From contig NC_080574.1 of assembly GCF_029962835.1 (NCBI RefSeq), forward strand, positions 28,060,001 to 28,124,000: a stretch of DNA of 64,000 nt. The letters run 5' to 3'. A model generated the notes under the pieces. That model saw nothing but the letters and a program-made list of their open reading frames with translations, did no database searches and was not told where the DNA came from. Of the stretch, positions 22,961 to 36,680 are shown piece after piece (position 1 is the first letter of the stretch; every line of letters starts with the position of its first letter). This DNA is from Magnolia sinica (taxonomy: Eukaryota > Streptophyta > Magnoliopsida > Magnoliales > Magnoliaceae). Both the position numbers and the translations under genes were made by a program.

Positions 22961-24449
22961 TTGTCATCAAGCGCATGCTAGATCTAGGTCATTCATCCAA
23001 TCCATTATCAAAATGCTACAGTTCTATGGTGGCCAATGAAGAAATTAGGTTTAGTCATGTTGAACCATAATAAGATAGTACCAATTAAAAAAGAAAAATT
23101 ACATTTATAATCACTTTTCAACAAAAAAATAAAGTAAAATCTGTATCATTTCTCTTAATTGTGCTTAATTTTAAAATGTCATATGGATAACTCTGATTGG
23201 TACTCTACAATATTACTTTGGTTCAACATGTTATACTGTATTGTTTCCCTGAGTTGTTTATCTTGTTGCCAAGTATGCATTGTAGCCTAGCGATATGTAC
23301 TTCAATTATTAGATGGACCACACATTACTCAATAAACATGGATGGTTAAAAATTGTTTACCAATTGTCCACATACCCAATTGATGAACAACCCATCTTCA
23401 AGACTACAACACGGAGAATATGTATAGTACCACTTGATAAAGGACCTAGATCCTATTAGTGCATACTATATTTCACCTACCAGGTAGGTACCCATTAGTC
23501 ATATATAGGGCTCTCCTTTCTAAGATCCTACCCCCAAATAAATATAGGTCCTAATGATGAGATCTTTACACATACCACATTAATTATATGATTCAAGAGA
23601 TGCATTGGTGTTCATATTGTATTGAATTTTCATAAAATGATTTTCTAATGTTAACACAATGTAAGAAATAAATTGATGCAAAAAAAAAAAAGAACAAACA
23701 TACAAAACACAATTGATTTTTGCATTGTTAAGCACTCTTGCCTAGTTCAGGGATAAGGTCTTTGTTGAAATCACTATTTTCTGAACAATGAATTTGTAAC
23801 GCCCCGACTTTTCAAGACCCGAGTACATGACCCGTGTCCCGAAAACTCGAGTGTTAACCTTAAAGGATGGTCAGGTATAATATTTTTCTTTTATCAGAGT
23901 AAGCAGATGAGCGTAGAGTGGACAAGTAGCATAAAGGGAAATTTCAAATTTCATTTAGAATATACAAGTGCTGCCCAAAATGACTTATACAAACCAATGT
24001 CTCCAAAATTGACAAATACAAGAATTACATAATCTAATACATGAGAAATAATAAAAAGCATATAAATATGAGCCGCAAGATCACACAGCTTCTCCAAGCA
24101 TACAGTCATGCATTCCTGGTGATCGTACCCTGCTCCTTATCAAGTCTGAACATACATATCACTTAAGCCACCTGTACTACCTGTACGGTTTTAATTTGAT
24201 GGATGAGTGGCCAACTCAGTGTGAATTCCCCTCAAGATTACACACCGCCGCATTAGGTAAGAAATAGTATAAAACATACAGACAACCAAAACAGAGTAAA
24301 TGCAGTCTTGTTAGATGCATGGATGCATGAATGTAATGATCGACCCGGGTAAAACATCCAGACGATCTGTGCCCCGGGTAAAACATCCGAATGGGCAATG
24401 TCCCGGGAAAAACATCCGGACGGACATTGGGGTCGTCACCCAGGGATAA

Positions 24450-24659
24450 GACTGGTCATCAGCGCAACATTCAGCGTAATCGCAGGGCATGATAATCCGA
24501 GTCAATATCATCAACGAATGACTGGTCATAAGCGCAACATTCAGCGTAATCGCAGGGCAAAGTGATCCAAGTCAATATCGTCATCGAATGACTGGTCATA
24601 AGCGCAACATTCAGCGTAATCGCAGGGCAGAGTGATCCAAGTCATCGAAATATGCCATG
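24450..24659. repeat. 70-bp tandem repeat, three copies
   Basis: Copies start GACTGGTCAT at 24450, 24520 and 24590 and contain AGCGCAACATTCAGCGTAAT. A second, shorter repeat (CGGGTAAAACATCC, about 36-bp spacing) sits just upstream at about 24345-24420. Confidence 0.88.
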
Positions 24660-26083
24660 TATGCATGATTAGCCAAGTCATTATTAATCCATTTACAACC
24701 AGCCAATTTAGGTAAGCTCAAAGGTCACTACGGGGAGCACATGGCCCAGCGTAGGCTGACGGCTCGGGCATAGTGTCCCATTACCACCATCCCCGGCCCA
24801 TGAGACTACCACCTTAGGATGTTTAATGGAACCCCATCGACTAATGACCAATCACATTACAATATATGGGGCTTACCATCACATGGTTGCACAGAATAAA
24901 ACATCGAACCCATATAGGGAAATACTAGAACAAAGCCACATAGGGCGATATCAAAGTAGGCCACATAGGGCGAGTATCAGAACTGTGCGATAAAAGACCA
25001 TCCTTGAAAGCCATTGGACACAACAACCTTGGATGGTAGGCCCACATCAATGGTCCATCTAGACCACCGCTCAATAACCACCAAGTCGAAGGTCCATTAC
25101 GATCACAACTTGTCAAGTTACATCCCAAGTATGGGTGTACATTCATATGTGGGAATTTCCCACTAATGTACCAGTTTAAGTTCCATAAGCAATCCACAAG
25201 CATGAACAGTTATACAGGATAATCATAAAGCATATAATACAACAATTCAATTTTCACTAGCTAACACATGTGATTATAAAGAGAGATATTAATTATGAAT
25301 TTAAATAACAACTATAACTTAAGCTAATGAGAAGATGGAAAGCTCAAAGGGAAGAATCATCACTAGTCAATTCGTAGAATGCTCCTGGAAGCAAGTTTCC
25401 TTGGGGGGATGGTGCACTTTACACCACTCACGTGACTCCCTGCAATTTATTTATAATAAATAATGAGTCACCAATTTGATCAGATAAGAATAGGTGGAGG
25501 GTAGGAAGACCCTGGACCGAGGTTGTCTTAGGCTGTACTCAAAGCAATCAAACTCATTAAGCATAAACCCTTATTTTTAATTAAACTGGGTCCAGTCAGG
25601 GCCCACTTGATCACTAGATCAGCCTCATCCTTCTCCTTAGATCCTTAGGACGGGTTCATCACATAATATACATGTATACATTACATACGTAGCACATAGC
25701 ATATATATACATATATATATATACATACCTTATATATCCGAGGTATGTATCCATGGCATATAATGTATACACCAAATACATAACATCTCACGTGGTATAC
25801 ATGTACACATTGTATACAGTACATATGCATCACACAATGTATCCCTATATCCGTTATGTATATGATATTGCAACCTACAGTACGTACGTACATATATATG
25901 TGTACTATACATGTATCACACGAGTTTTGTATGGACGGTGTGGATGTGTGTCCAGGCACACCACATTCAGACCCCGGGACGGTCTGTATCCAGCGTGCAC
26001 AAAAGTGGGTCCCACACACATGTAGGACTCACCATGCAAATATGAATATACGTGCGTTCCTTCACACTTGTGACATGGGTTCT

Positions 26084-26690
26084 AAATCCGAACGGTCCAT
26101 AAGATGTGGAATCCCAAGAAACCCTGGGAGGTAAATTTTCATCCTGATCTAAGATTCTGGTGGGCCATAGCAAAGATAAATGCACTTTCAAGGGAAGAAA
26201 CTGTTTGCATTAACCATGGCCCACCTAAGTTTCGGTTCAACGTAAAAATGGGAACCAGGGGGTTTTATGAGGTTCTGCTCCAAGTGGACCATTTAGATTT
26301 TCCAGATTCATCAGCCATGGGGAGATTTCGAAATTTTGCAGTGGCTTAAGTGAACTTACGTATCTTCACTCCCTGGCGCATGCATGCACAGCCAATTCAC
26401 TTCACGTGTGGGTACTGCGTAAACATGGGTGTCAAATCCGAACGGTCCATAAGATGTAGAATCCTAAGAAACCTTAGGGCATGAGTTTTCACCATGACCC
26501 AAGATTCTGGTGGGCCATAGCAAGAATAATTTCAATTTAAAGGAAGAAACTGTTTTCATTCCTTGCGGCCCACCAAAGTTTCGGTTTAAAGTAAAATTTG
26601 AAACCAAGGGGTTTTATGAGGTGCTGCTTCATGTGGACCATTCAGATTTCCCAGACTCATCATAGCTGATGAGATCTCAACTTTTTGTAA
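26084..26690. repeat. direct duplication of about 255 bp
   Basis: AAATCCGAACGGTCCATAAG occurs at 26084 and 26434. The following 250 bp align with moderate divergence, to about 26340 and 26690. It lies inside the 4.9-kb insertion. Confidence 0.8.
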
Positions 26691-29605
26691 ATCAGTTTAC
26701 GTGAACTGATTGGCAGAGGAGCGTTCGGCGTCCTCTGCTTCCACGTTCTGGTGCAGGCACACCACCTATGCACTTCACAGGTGGGTCCCATGTGATTGGT
26801 GGGCCCCACGGTCAATATAGGGCTCTTAGTCAGGGTTGGCCCACTTACGGTGGGTGAGGCCCACCTGCATTTATGCAGGGCCCAAAAATGGCGCAGCCCA
26901 CCATCGTTTCACGTGAACAGGTGCTTCTGCATGCGTTTGGAGTTCTTCTCTAGAACTCGTTGCAACGGTCCGGTTTGGGACGCCCTCACAACCCAATCCT
27001 CGGTCAGTCCTTGAGGCCGCACTGAAGCTGATCAAGGGCCATCTGAGAGCTCCCATTGGCGTCCATTTTTAGCTCAAACAAAACCCGAAACAGGGTCATT
27101 CGGTGGCCTAATGGATGGCCAGTGTTCAGCTCCAAACAGAGCAACCGTTTGGCTCAGCTTCAACTCAAAACAGGGCCTTCTCTTAACTGTTCTCCAACCC
27201 AAGAAATGCTGCCGTTGCTGGACTGATACACCTTGAAAGTATGGCCATTAGTTGGCCAGTTTTCAAGCTCCAAAACAGAGGTTCATCCTAACGATTTCTC
27301 AGCTCACCCTGCTGCCATTGATTGGCTCAGGTCGGGCCGAAACCGGTGTTGTAATAGGGTCGGATTCCCCCACTGAAACAGAGCCATGGATCAGCTCAGT
27401 TCCAGACCAAAACAGGGACTCAACGATAGTCTCAACAGTCCGCCTATTGCCACTGATTGGCTTGCCCTCCGAGCTAGTTTCGAAACTCTACAGAGAGCTC
27501 AAAATAGACTCATCATGAGGCCTATAATGTGGTCTGAAACGGCCATTGTTTGGCTCGTCCCAACGTTACTGTGGCTGGACCGAACCCAACCATTTGCTTG
27601 GCATGGTTCCGGTTCAGAGACATATGACATGAAGCTATAAGGAAGAAGAAGAAGAATAAAAAAAAAAACGAAAGAGAAGACGGCTTTCCAGGGGCAGTTG
27701 CTGCCTGTCTTACTTATTTTTAAAACAGGGGGGTGGGTTTCCTCTCCGCACTCTCTCCTTCTCACTTGGTGCGAATTCAAGGGCTACCGTGTCCTCCTTT
27801 TATAGTCAGCGAGAGAGGGACGGACGGTTGTGATCGTCCTTACCGTGGACGGCTGAGATTTGTCCTTCCCAGAGAGGAAGGGCGGTTTCTCTCTCTCTTT
27901 TTTCACAGGCCCTCGGTCGGACTGTTTTTGGCATGGATTGGACGGTGGCGTTCAATCTCCTTCGTCCGTTTACAAATGATCAAACGGCTATACCGTTTTG
28001 ATCGTGTGGGTCCCATGAAAGATTTGAACGGTTTATAACGCTCGGAAAACGGTTGTGGTGGCCCACTTACAGGCTTGAAGTAGGTCGGTTTGAAACAGAG
28101 AGCGGAAGATATTTGCAAAATGCTCGGTCAGCGCTAGTTTGACCGAGCTAGTGGGTTTGGTACACCTCGTGCCCAAGCACCCTTTGTGTACATGCATTGT
28201 GTAGGGGTCCGCTGAAATGTAATTACCATGATATACTCCGGTCATTTGCATTGGGGGACAGTGCCCAGGGATCCTGGTTCACTTTGGGTTGATAGTGAGT
28301 CCTGGGCGGCCCGTTACATACATCCTTGGGCCATCATTGGCCCATAGGTCGAGATCCGTTGATCAGGTGGGCCTGATAGACTTTTTCAACGGTTAATATA
28401 GGGTATTAGTTATGATGGAGGCTTTATTTGTCGCTAACGGATTCTAAAGTGTTGGTGACAAGTGTGTTGCATCAGAATTAACTAGCATAATGGCTTCAAT
28501 CTTTGAGTGTTCGAGTGGTCTCACCTTCCTGATTGTCGTAGGGAGTATTCTGGCTCCTGAAGACCCTAATGGATGGCTCTAATGTCAACGGGAATCCCCA
28601 TCCTGCGTATGTCGAGTTCACGTTTTGGTTAACCCAAGTAATTTTTAGTTTAGTGTGGGTTTAAAAGGTAACACCCGTGTATTGAAAGTACGGGGTGTTA
28701 CAGAATTACTGTAATAAAACCTTTTAACACCCAAAATCTAGAAAAATAAATTCATTACATAATCTAAACTCGACTCCCATGAAAAATATATATATCCACA
28801 CATAGTACCTAAAATACCTTATTCGATCAGGTCAAGTTTTCATATCAAGTTTGAGTTTGAGTCTCATATAATTTAGACCGAATCAGTGCCCCTGAATTCC
28901 CATCTTATATCCCAAGCAACGAGGGTGCTTTATCTATAACTTCTGCAGGTTACTACAAACAAGTTGGTGGCAAACAAGTGGATGTGGTAAAAAGAAGTCC
29001 TAAAACTATAATTGATCAAGCAAAAAAGTTATTAAAGAATAGGTTTTTTCAATTTAAGCTCAAGACAATTAATTATAATAATTTATACTCTTTATTTTTT
29101 CTATAAAAGTGTATTTTTTAATGTCTTAACACTTAGCATGAGAAAGCTACGCAAGTCTTTAAATAATTTTACATATAATTCAAGAAACTTGAAATGTCTT
29201 CCTAAGATCTAGTCATTCACTTAAAACTAAATATTTTAAATAAAATGCAATTGACATTGACCTAGCTACGAATACACCCATCCTTTCTACTCTTGGTTAT
29301 ATGATACTTAGTTTACTTCAATTTATATAATAGAAACAGAAATGATAAGCATATTTCACAGTTACTAAGTGTAAATATTGGCTACATACTTAAGTTCTTG
29401 GGTCTCTCTTAAAGTAAAAAGAATCCTACCAACTATTTGAATTATTTTGACATCATTGAAGAAGCTTATTAAAAATCCATTATTTTGTTATCTACTTATG
29501 GAAAGTTTTTTTAATTAATGGTTCCATCCTCTGGTAAACGAGTTAAAAACAAGAAATGATGTTTTACATATTTTCTATTCATATAGTTTTTCCCTCCAAC
29601 TTCAT

Positions 29606-31333
29606 TGTCATCAAGCGCATGCTAGATCCAGGTCATTCATCCAATCCAACATCAAATTGCTACAGTTTTATGGTGACCAATGAAGAAATTAGGTTTAGTC
29701 ATGTTGAACCATAATAAGATAGTACCAATTTAAAAAGAAAAATTGCATTTATAATCACTTTTCAACAAAAAATAATAATAATAAATCTGCATCATTTCTC
29801 TTAATTGTGCTTAATTTTAAAATGTCTTATGGATAACTCTAATTGGTACTCTACATTATTATGGTTCAACATGCTATACTGTATTGTTTCCCTGAGTTGT
29901 TTATCTTGTTACCAAGTATGCATTGTAGCCTAGCGATATGTGCTTCAATTATTAGATGGACCACACATTACTCAATAAACATGGATGGTTAAAAATTGTT
30001 TACCAATTGTCCACATACCCAATTTATGAACATCCCATCTTCAAGACTACAAAACGGAGAATATGTACAGTACCACTTGATAAAGGACCTAAATCCTAGT
30101 AGCGCATACTATAGTCCACCCACCAGGTAGGTACCCATTAGTCATATATAGGACTCTCCTTTCTAAGATTCAACCCCCAAATAAATATAAGTTGATGAGA
30201 TCTTTACACATACCACATTAATTATACGATTCAAGAGATGCATTGGTGTTCATATTATATTGAATTTTCATAAAATGATTTTCTAATATTAACCCAACGT
30301 AAGAAATAAATTGATGCAAAAAAAAAAAAAAGAGAACAAACATACAAAATACAATAGATTTGCATTGTTAAGCACTCTTACCTAGTTCAGGGATAAGGTC
30401 TTTGTAGAAATCACTATTTTCTGAACAATGAATTATTGTAGTAAAATCTTCTAACACCCAAAATCTAGAAAAATAAATTCCTTACATAATCGAAATTCAA
30501 CTCCCATTGAAAATGTATATGTCGACACATAGTACCTAAAATACCTTATTCGATCAAATCAAGTTTTCATATCAAGTTTGAGTTTGAGTCTCATATAATT
30601 TAGACCAGATCAGTGCCCCTAAATCCCCATCTCATATCCCAAGCAACGAGGGTGCTTTATCTGTAACTTCCGCAAGTTACTAAAAACAAGTTTGTGGCAA
30701 ACAAATGGATGTGGTAAAAAGAAGTCCTAAAAACTATAATTGATCAAGAAAAATGTAATTAGAGAATAGGTTTTTGCAATATAAGCTCAAAACAATTAAT
30801 TATAATAATTTCTACTCTTTATTTTTTTTATAAAAGTGTATTTTTTAATTACTTAACACTCAGCATGAGATAACTAACAAGTTTTTGAATAATTTTACAT
30901 ATAACTCAAGAAACTTGAAATATCTTCCTAATATCTAGTCATTCACTTAAAATTGAATATTCTAAGCAAAATGCAATTGATATTAACCTAGGTACAAATA
31001 CACCCATCCTTTCTACTCTTGGTTATATGATACTTAGTCTACTTCAAGTTATACAATAGAAGTAGAAATGATAAGTATATTTCACAATTACTAAGTGTAA
31101 ATATTGGCTACATACTTAAAGTCTTTGGGACTCTCTTAAAGTAAAAGGAATCCTGCCAATTATTTGAATTATTTTGACATCATTAAAGAAGCTTATTAAA
31201 AATTCATTTACAAATATTTTGTTATCTACTTGTGGAAAGTTTTTTTTATTAATGGTTCCATCCTCTAGTAAACGAGTTGAAAACAAGAAATAATTTTTTA
31301 CATATTTGCTATTCATATAGTTTTTCCCTCCAG
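29606..31333. repeat. array unit 4
   Basis: The last unit is about 1.73 kb and ends at the junction CCCTCCA|GCCAGAGAGG. Downstream sequence is unrelated to the array. The coding-like segment at 31116-31316 is retained. Confidence 0.85.
31116..31316 (-). pseudogene. coding-like fragment in array unit 4
   Basis: This 66-codon relative (MNSKYVKNYFLFSTRLLEDG...RESQRL) is in the last unit. The frame is cut short at its end by an indel near 31120, compared with unit 1. Function unknown. Confidence 0.4.
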
Positions 31334-34300
31334 CCAGAGAGGCATTTCCTCTAAAACAATGGTAGAGTAATCAAATTATGCAATTGTTGCGGGTTAGAGT
31401 TTATTGGGTTGTATGTATGACATCTAACCTATCCATCAATATCACCCTATGGTAAAAATGGGACACCCCAAAAATCAGGCTGATCAACCATAGTGTGAGC
31501 CACCTCATGGAGGGTTGTCCATTGTTTTGGGGGCGACCTTGCTGTACCAGTTAGATGCCATGCATGCACTTGGTCAGTTCCTCTATCATTGTTGTGTTGT
31601 ATAGTAGCTGGCTTCTTGGTCACATTATCATGGTATCTGTTTTGATGATTGTAACCTTCATTAGAGGCAAAGGAGACCCAGAATTTTTTTATATATACTA
31701 CTTCCTTTACCAGTGAATTCATTAATAAAAGATCATCTTTCTAAAGATTTTATTCTTCACTCAAGAAGTTTACTAGAAAAAACACAAATTGTCCACCCAG
31801 AAAAAAAAAAAAAAAAAACATTTTGTTCAAAAAATGCAATAAAACAAATTTTTTAAAGACTTTACCCTTAATCAAGATGCGGTTTTTGTAAGATGCAAAA
31901 AAATTGTAAAGCTATAAGTTTTTATTATGTGCTCTTTGTAGGGGCAAAGTCCTTATCTCCTCTTTCTACAAGTGTATTTAGTTTTTGAGAGATTAATATA
32001 ATTACAAGTGGTGTGCTCCCACCTTCTGGTAAAAAGATGAAAGATGAGATATTTTCATTTTTATGATTTTGCCATTTACTTAGGAAAGCGAAGATTCATT
32101 AATTTTCCAATAATTCTCCACTTCCGTCATAATCCGGCGAAAACTAGGTGCAGCGTATCGTCCGCGTGCCGTGTTCACTTAATTTGCTAACATTATGCAT
32201 GGCCAGCTCATCACGCTTATGCCAATGAACTAGGTTGATGCAAGGTCACCATACTTATTTGCATAATTATCTTCGCAAAAACTATTTACATTATGCACGA
32301 GCATTCTGAGCGCACTAGATCATAATAAGAAGAGTAAGATGATTAAAAGAATTAAGGTTAGAACCTTAATTATGCCATAAAACATTACATTGCCAAAATA
32401 AAAACAGTGAAAGAAAGAAAGAGATATTCATAAGTGAAAATGGGGCTCCCATCACATGCCTGAGGGAGTGAGGTGTGATCCAATAAGAGTTCTTCTTAAT
32501 TCTTGTTTTACTAAGGGTGGGCCCACCAACTTCATCAATGACTGCTAGATGAGAGGTTCCACCTTGATCACAAGTGGGCCACCTAGTCTTTCCATTCTAG
32601 TAGAGTAATATGTATTTTCTTAAATTTCCTGTTACAATATTAATGCTTTACAAACCAAGTCAACTTGTTTCCTATGCCTTACTGAGTCATTAAAAAAACC
32701 GAAAAAAAAAAAAAAAAAAAAGGTGCTGACAAAGTTGACTCGTTTCTTATGTAAGTTACCATCTAAACGATGGATTTCTTACGTGTCATGTGGCCCATCC
32801 AATATGCAAGCTCATGGTCATCTAACCCATCCTATTTACAGACCACACCATCAACACCTAGTGCAACTATGCATGGAAGCCAACTCTTTAGGTGGCTTAC
32901 AACGTAGGAAAAAATAAATAGTTGCTTATATAACAATGAATATAATGTTAAGGTGAGAAGACCAAAATATGTATTTATAAAAAGGATAAAGAAACTTATC
33001 CATTATACTTTTCTTTTCTAATGTCTCCACATCATAGGTTTGTATATCCGGCTTAGTAACCATATATAGGACTACAATTCAAGTGTCCCGTCCCGAACAT
33101 ATTTGTAATTATCATATTTGTAGTTGAGCTTCTTGAATTGCTTAATTTGAATAATTCAACGGTTAAATCTAAACAAATGATCATGTGTGGCCCCCCAGAT
33201 GAAGTCTTACATATAAGTGTTATTTGGTTATTTAACTATCATATTGCTGGACATTTATTGGATGGTTAGAAATGAAAATGCCTTATTTCCAAAAAATAAA
33301 AAGTGTACACTATTAAGAGGTTAAGATTTTTAAATCAATCTGATTTTTTGACTTTAACTTAAGAGACAATGGATTCCCACAATATAGTCCGTTTAATTCT
33401 AGTTAGCATATGCCATGTGTGCCGTTTTGGAGTGTCTGCATGTCAAGTGTCATACGCAATGGGAGTATCAAATAACTGGGAGTTCTAAAATCACTCCTAC
33501 GGTGGTACAACCATTACCATCTGATTACGCCAAATGAATTCGGATCCACATTTAATGGACATAAATGGGACATTTAGGATTATATGATTGTTTCGGATTT
33601 CAGGCCATCCTCCATCACGTGGCCTACGAATTGGACCGTCTATATTGATACACGTGTATGCCATGTGCACCGCGTATTGGTGCCCTTTTTGGACCGTGGA
33701 GGGGCAAATGCGTACCACACAATACTCAGCCGACTCAAAACACTCAAAGCTTAAAACCAGCGTCTCTCTAAACTACGCAGACTGCGTTCACCGCGCACCC
33801 ATTTTTCAGAAGAGAACGAAGAAGCCCGCCGAGCAATCATCCATCGAAATCAGACGGCTGTGATTTTCATTGACACCCTCTATCTACAATGGGCCCTGAT
33901 GTTAAGATGGTCTGGATCGGTGGAAACGTATGCCCATGTGTACGGAGACGAATTTCTAGATTAATCGTGGCAAAGTACTAGCACGTTCCAGGGGGAAAAA
34001 CTTTGATACTCTGGTAGAGTGTAATGATTGATATACGTGCACTTAGAAATTTCTTAAAATTTGTATGCACGGCATAAAAGTATTTCAAACTAATCTGTTC
34101 AGATTATGGAACCTGGATTACAAGTACCTGACGATCTGACTATCGGATTGGTGAGTATTTTTTTGGACAGTTACACATGAAATATCTACTGTTCCTATTT
34201 CAACAGACAAGTGTCCACAGTAAAAATGCCAGGAATGATCAACCAATCTGATTTGTTACTTTGACTAAGATTATTTAATTTGTGTTAAACAATTCCACCG

Positions 34301-35449
34301 GACAAGTTATGAATGAATGTGTATCAAGCACCATACTATCAAATAACTCAAAAAATTTACTTTTAACCATGTTGGCTGGGTACTACCATCCGGACCTAGC
34401 TAACAGGGACGGTCCTATCAAAGGATATGTGGAGCCCGCAATGATGTTAATGTATATGTTTTATCAACGGTGTTCATCCATTTTGACATTTTGACATGTT
34501 ATTTTAAAATATGACCTAAAAAGTAAGTAAATTAAAGGCCAAAGTGGACCACACCCAAGGAAGTAGTGGATAATAAATTCTTACAGTTGAAAGTTTTCTA
34601 GAGCCCATAGTTATTTGCCATCCAACATGTTCATGAGGCCAAATAGGCATGTACGAAGTCCAAACATAAATATCGGCTTGATACAAGTACCGAAGTTTTA
34701 AAGGATAAGCTTTCAATCCGTACTGCTTGCTGTGGTGCAGTGCACGTGAGTCTTAAATCTACTTCTGTTTTTGGTCTATATGCACTGATAAACTGTCAAA
34801 ATGATTGGGCGGTGTGTATAAAAAATACACATCAGAGTGGGTCCATAAAGTCCTGACAGGACAGACCGTCTCTATCCAGGTCTTGGTGGGTAGCACCCAG
34901 AGTCCGCCTAGACAATGGTGCACCAGAACTTTAGTATACAATTCTTTCTTTCCTGCCAACTTGTTCATTTTACAGGAAATCTGGACCGTTCAAAATATGC
35001 GTCTCACTACAAAGACCACATACATAAAAATTTATAGTCCGCTCGTTAGGTAGGCCACAGATGTACTTTGATCCAAACCTTTGGCCGTTCATTAATTTCA
35101 ATGGCACCGCCGGACTGATGACCGTACCATCATGGTTTTAATTTTTTAACCGATTCATGGTGCGGCCCACCTTTCACACAGAATGGATGTTCCAGCCAAC
35201 TCAGACATTGGCGGGAAAGAAGTCGCATGTGAAAGTTCGCGTGCAAGTTCCATATGAATATTAGACATTTAGAATATCCGGAATTCGCGCGTGAAACCCA
35301 ATCCTACTCTCACAAACGGCAATTAGAACCCGGAGCATCCCTCAGGTAGGTCCCATATTTAGGTTGATCCTTTTTAACCGTCCATTTCCTTTCATTCAAT
35401 ACTAGACCGTCTGATGACATGAACAGCCGAAATCTGGACCATTGCCGGC
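31334..35449. other. intergenic, repeat-rich, no gene seen
   Basis: No recognisable coding region is present. Poly(A) runs occur at about 31800-31818 and 32702-32720. Pieces of the dispersed GTGGACCACACC repeat occur near 34440-34720. A 91-codon minus-strand frame at 31447-31722 shows no known domain and low-complexity flanks, so it is not annotated as a gene. Confidence 0.6.
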
Positions 35450-35466
35450 ACAAAAGGTGTGACCCA

Positions 35467-35747
35467 GGATTCTAAGACTTGCTCCGGTGGTAGACTCTCT
35501 GGAGTTTCAACACCCAGTCAAGGGTTCGAGTATCCATATGTGGTGAAATCCCACTACAGCGTGAGTGTGTGGGGGTGTGTGTGCGTGTGTTAAAAAAAAC
35601 AAAAGAAAAGGTTTGACCACTCTCTGGGTCCTTACTCATACCTTGGCTGTAGACTTAAAAGAGTAATTTCAATGCGAGTTCATGAATCTGAGTAACCATT
35701 GTGGTGAAACCCACCGTGGTGTGAGTGCGCGAGTATGTGTGCAAAAA
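35467..35747 (+). mobile_element. tRNA-derived SINE dimer with 17-bp target duplication
   Basis: The stretch is flanked by exact copies of ACAAAAGGTGTGACCCA at 35450-35466 and 35748-35764. The first half has a polymerase III B-box-like GGGTTCGAGTATCC (35522-35535), an A-box-like CCGGTGGTAGACTC and a GTGTGTG tail followed by A-rich sequence. The second half (about 35606-35747) aligns loosely with the first (TGTAGACTTAAAAGAG..., GTGGTGAAACCCACCGTGG...) and again ends in an A-rich tail. Two related units between one target duplication suggest a dimer inserted at once, or one SINE inside another. Confidence 0.75.
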
Positions 35748-36365
35748 ACAAAAGGTGTGACCCACTCGAGGAACGGACAAGATCTCTCCCACAATTGCAA
35801 CATTTGGCTTTAAAGCAGCATCCACCGTTGCTGATTTGAATTGTAAAAATTGGATAGCAGGCAGCAAGCAACTGCAATGAAAGCTCCTCCCATAAAAGAA
35901 AGCGAAGAAAACGAAAACGCCCGCCAACCGAAACTCTCTCATCTTCGTCTCGCAGGATACAACGCCGAGAAAATTACTTTTGCATGATGCATGGCCGGCA
36001 TCTTTTCACCCAATACACGGCTTTTCTAGTTATGGCAGGTGTGGGCCCACGGTTTGGTTATCAGGACCGTCCGTTTGTCAAGTCCCATCGTGCGTATACC
36101 AATATTAGGACCTGATCAGTTGAATGTGGACCATTAATATATTTCTCTTCTTAACCGTTTATCTGTAGGCCGAAAATAAAAACTTTCGTACAGTAACGTT
36201 GAGTGAAATTTTAAGAAATAACCGATCTATGGTTGGAAGGAAAAGACCAGTGGTCTAGATTACAAATCCATAGGGCCCCACTTGTCAGAAACCAAAGGTA
36301 GCGCAAAGATACAGGACACCAGCACCATACAGTTCCTCTTCAAACCAAAGCAAGACTCTTCCGTT

Positions 36366-36368
<3 letters not shown>

Positions 36369-36397
<29 letters not shown>
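36369..36397 (+). repeat. (CT)n microsatellite in the 5' region of the B3 gene
   Basis: A 29-bp CT tract lies about 360 bp upstream of the B3 start codon. A further CT-rich stretch is at about 36575-36600. Confidence 0.9.
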
Positions 36398-36401
<4 letters not shown>

Positions 36402-36678
36402 TCAAAAAATCGAACAGCCATCAATGGGTTGCACTAAAATCCATCGATGCGTTTCGTTCCCACATCTTCCTCTCGTTGCCGATATCCGATATCTTGCTTT
36501 CCAACCTCTCCACCCTTTTCCGACACCGATATTTTCATACCTCTCTCCCCCCAATTATATCGGAAGAATCCAACATCTCTATCTCTCTCTCTCTCTCACT
36601 GGAATCCTATGCTTCCAACCTCCAAAACCCCTATATTTACCTCTCTTCTATATTTAGAACACCCATCCTCACAATATA

Positions 36679-36680
<2 letters not shown>

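Larger units (their letters stand above)
23795..28702. mobile_element. 4.9-kb non-coding TG...CA insertion in array unit 3 (probable solo LTR)
   Basis: The unit starts TGTAACGCCCCGACTTTTC and ends CGGGGTGTTACA. The target duplication GAATT is exact at 23790-23794 and 28703-28707, and the array sequence resumes at once. No second copy of its 5' end is found near its 3' end and no coding domain is seen. This fits a solo LTR of a retrotransposon with very long LTRs, or a single-unit non-autonomous element. Inside are a 70-bp tandem repeat, a 350-bp-spaced duplication and GGGCCCAC-type dispersed words. It shares termini, but not obvious internal sequence, with 8076-13866. Confidence 0.82.
22961..29605. 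repeat. array unit 3, split by a 4.9-kb insertion
   Basis: The left part is 22961-23794 and the right part is 28703-29605, joined at GAATT. Its coding-like segment (about 29370-29600) has an internal deletion near 29480 that breaks the frame. Confidence 0.85.
19490..31333. repeat. tandem array of four 1.73-kb units, interrupted once
   Basis: Landmarks such as ATCCAGGTCATTCATCCAAT recur at 19505, 21229, 22974 and 29619. With the 4.9-kb insertion in unit 3 removed, the spacings are about 1724, 1745 and 1732 bp, and the total is about 6.93 kb, four full units. The array ends in CATATAGTTTTTCCCTCCA near 31333. Units diverge by scattered substitutions and small indels in A/T runs. Each carries the same AT-rich body and, near its right end, a minus-strand coding-like segment (see the fragments at 20966, 22708 and 31116). 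No LTR, terminal inverted repeat or transposase domain is seen. Confidence 0.9.

Noticed and set aside
24450-24659. regular 70-bp repeats resembling a CRISPR array
   Set aside because: The repeats are contiguous and without unique spacers, in plant nuclear DNA; simple tandem repeat.
31447-31722. 91-codon minus-strand frame
   Set aside because: No recognised domain, no supported splice partners and no recurrence.
35522-35535. B-box-like sequence as a tRNA gene
   Set aside because: No cloverleaf or acceptor stem; the context is a SINE with target duplication.
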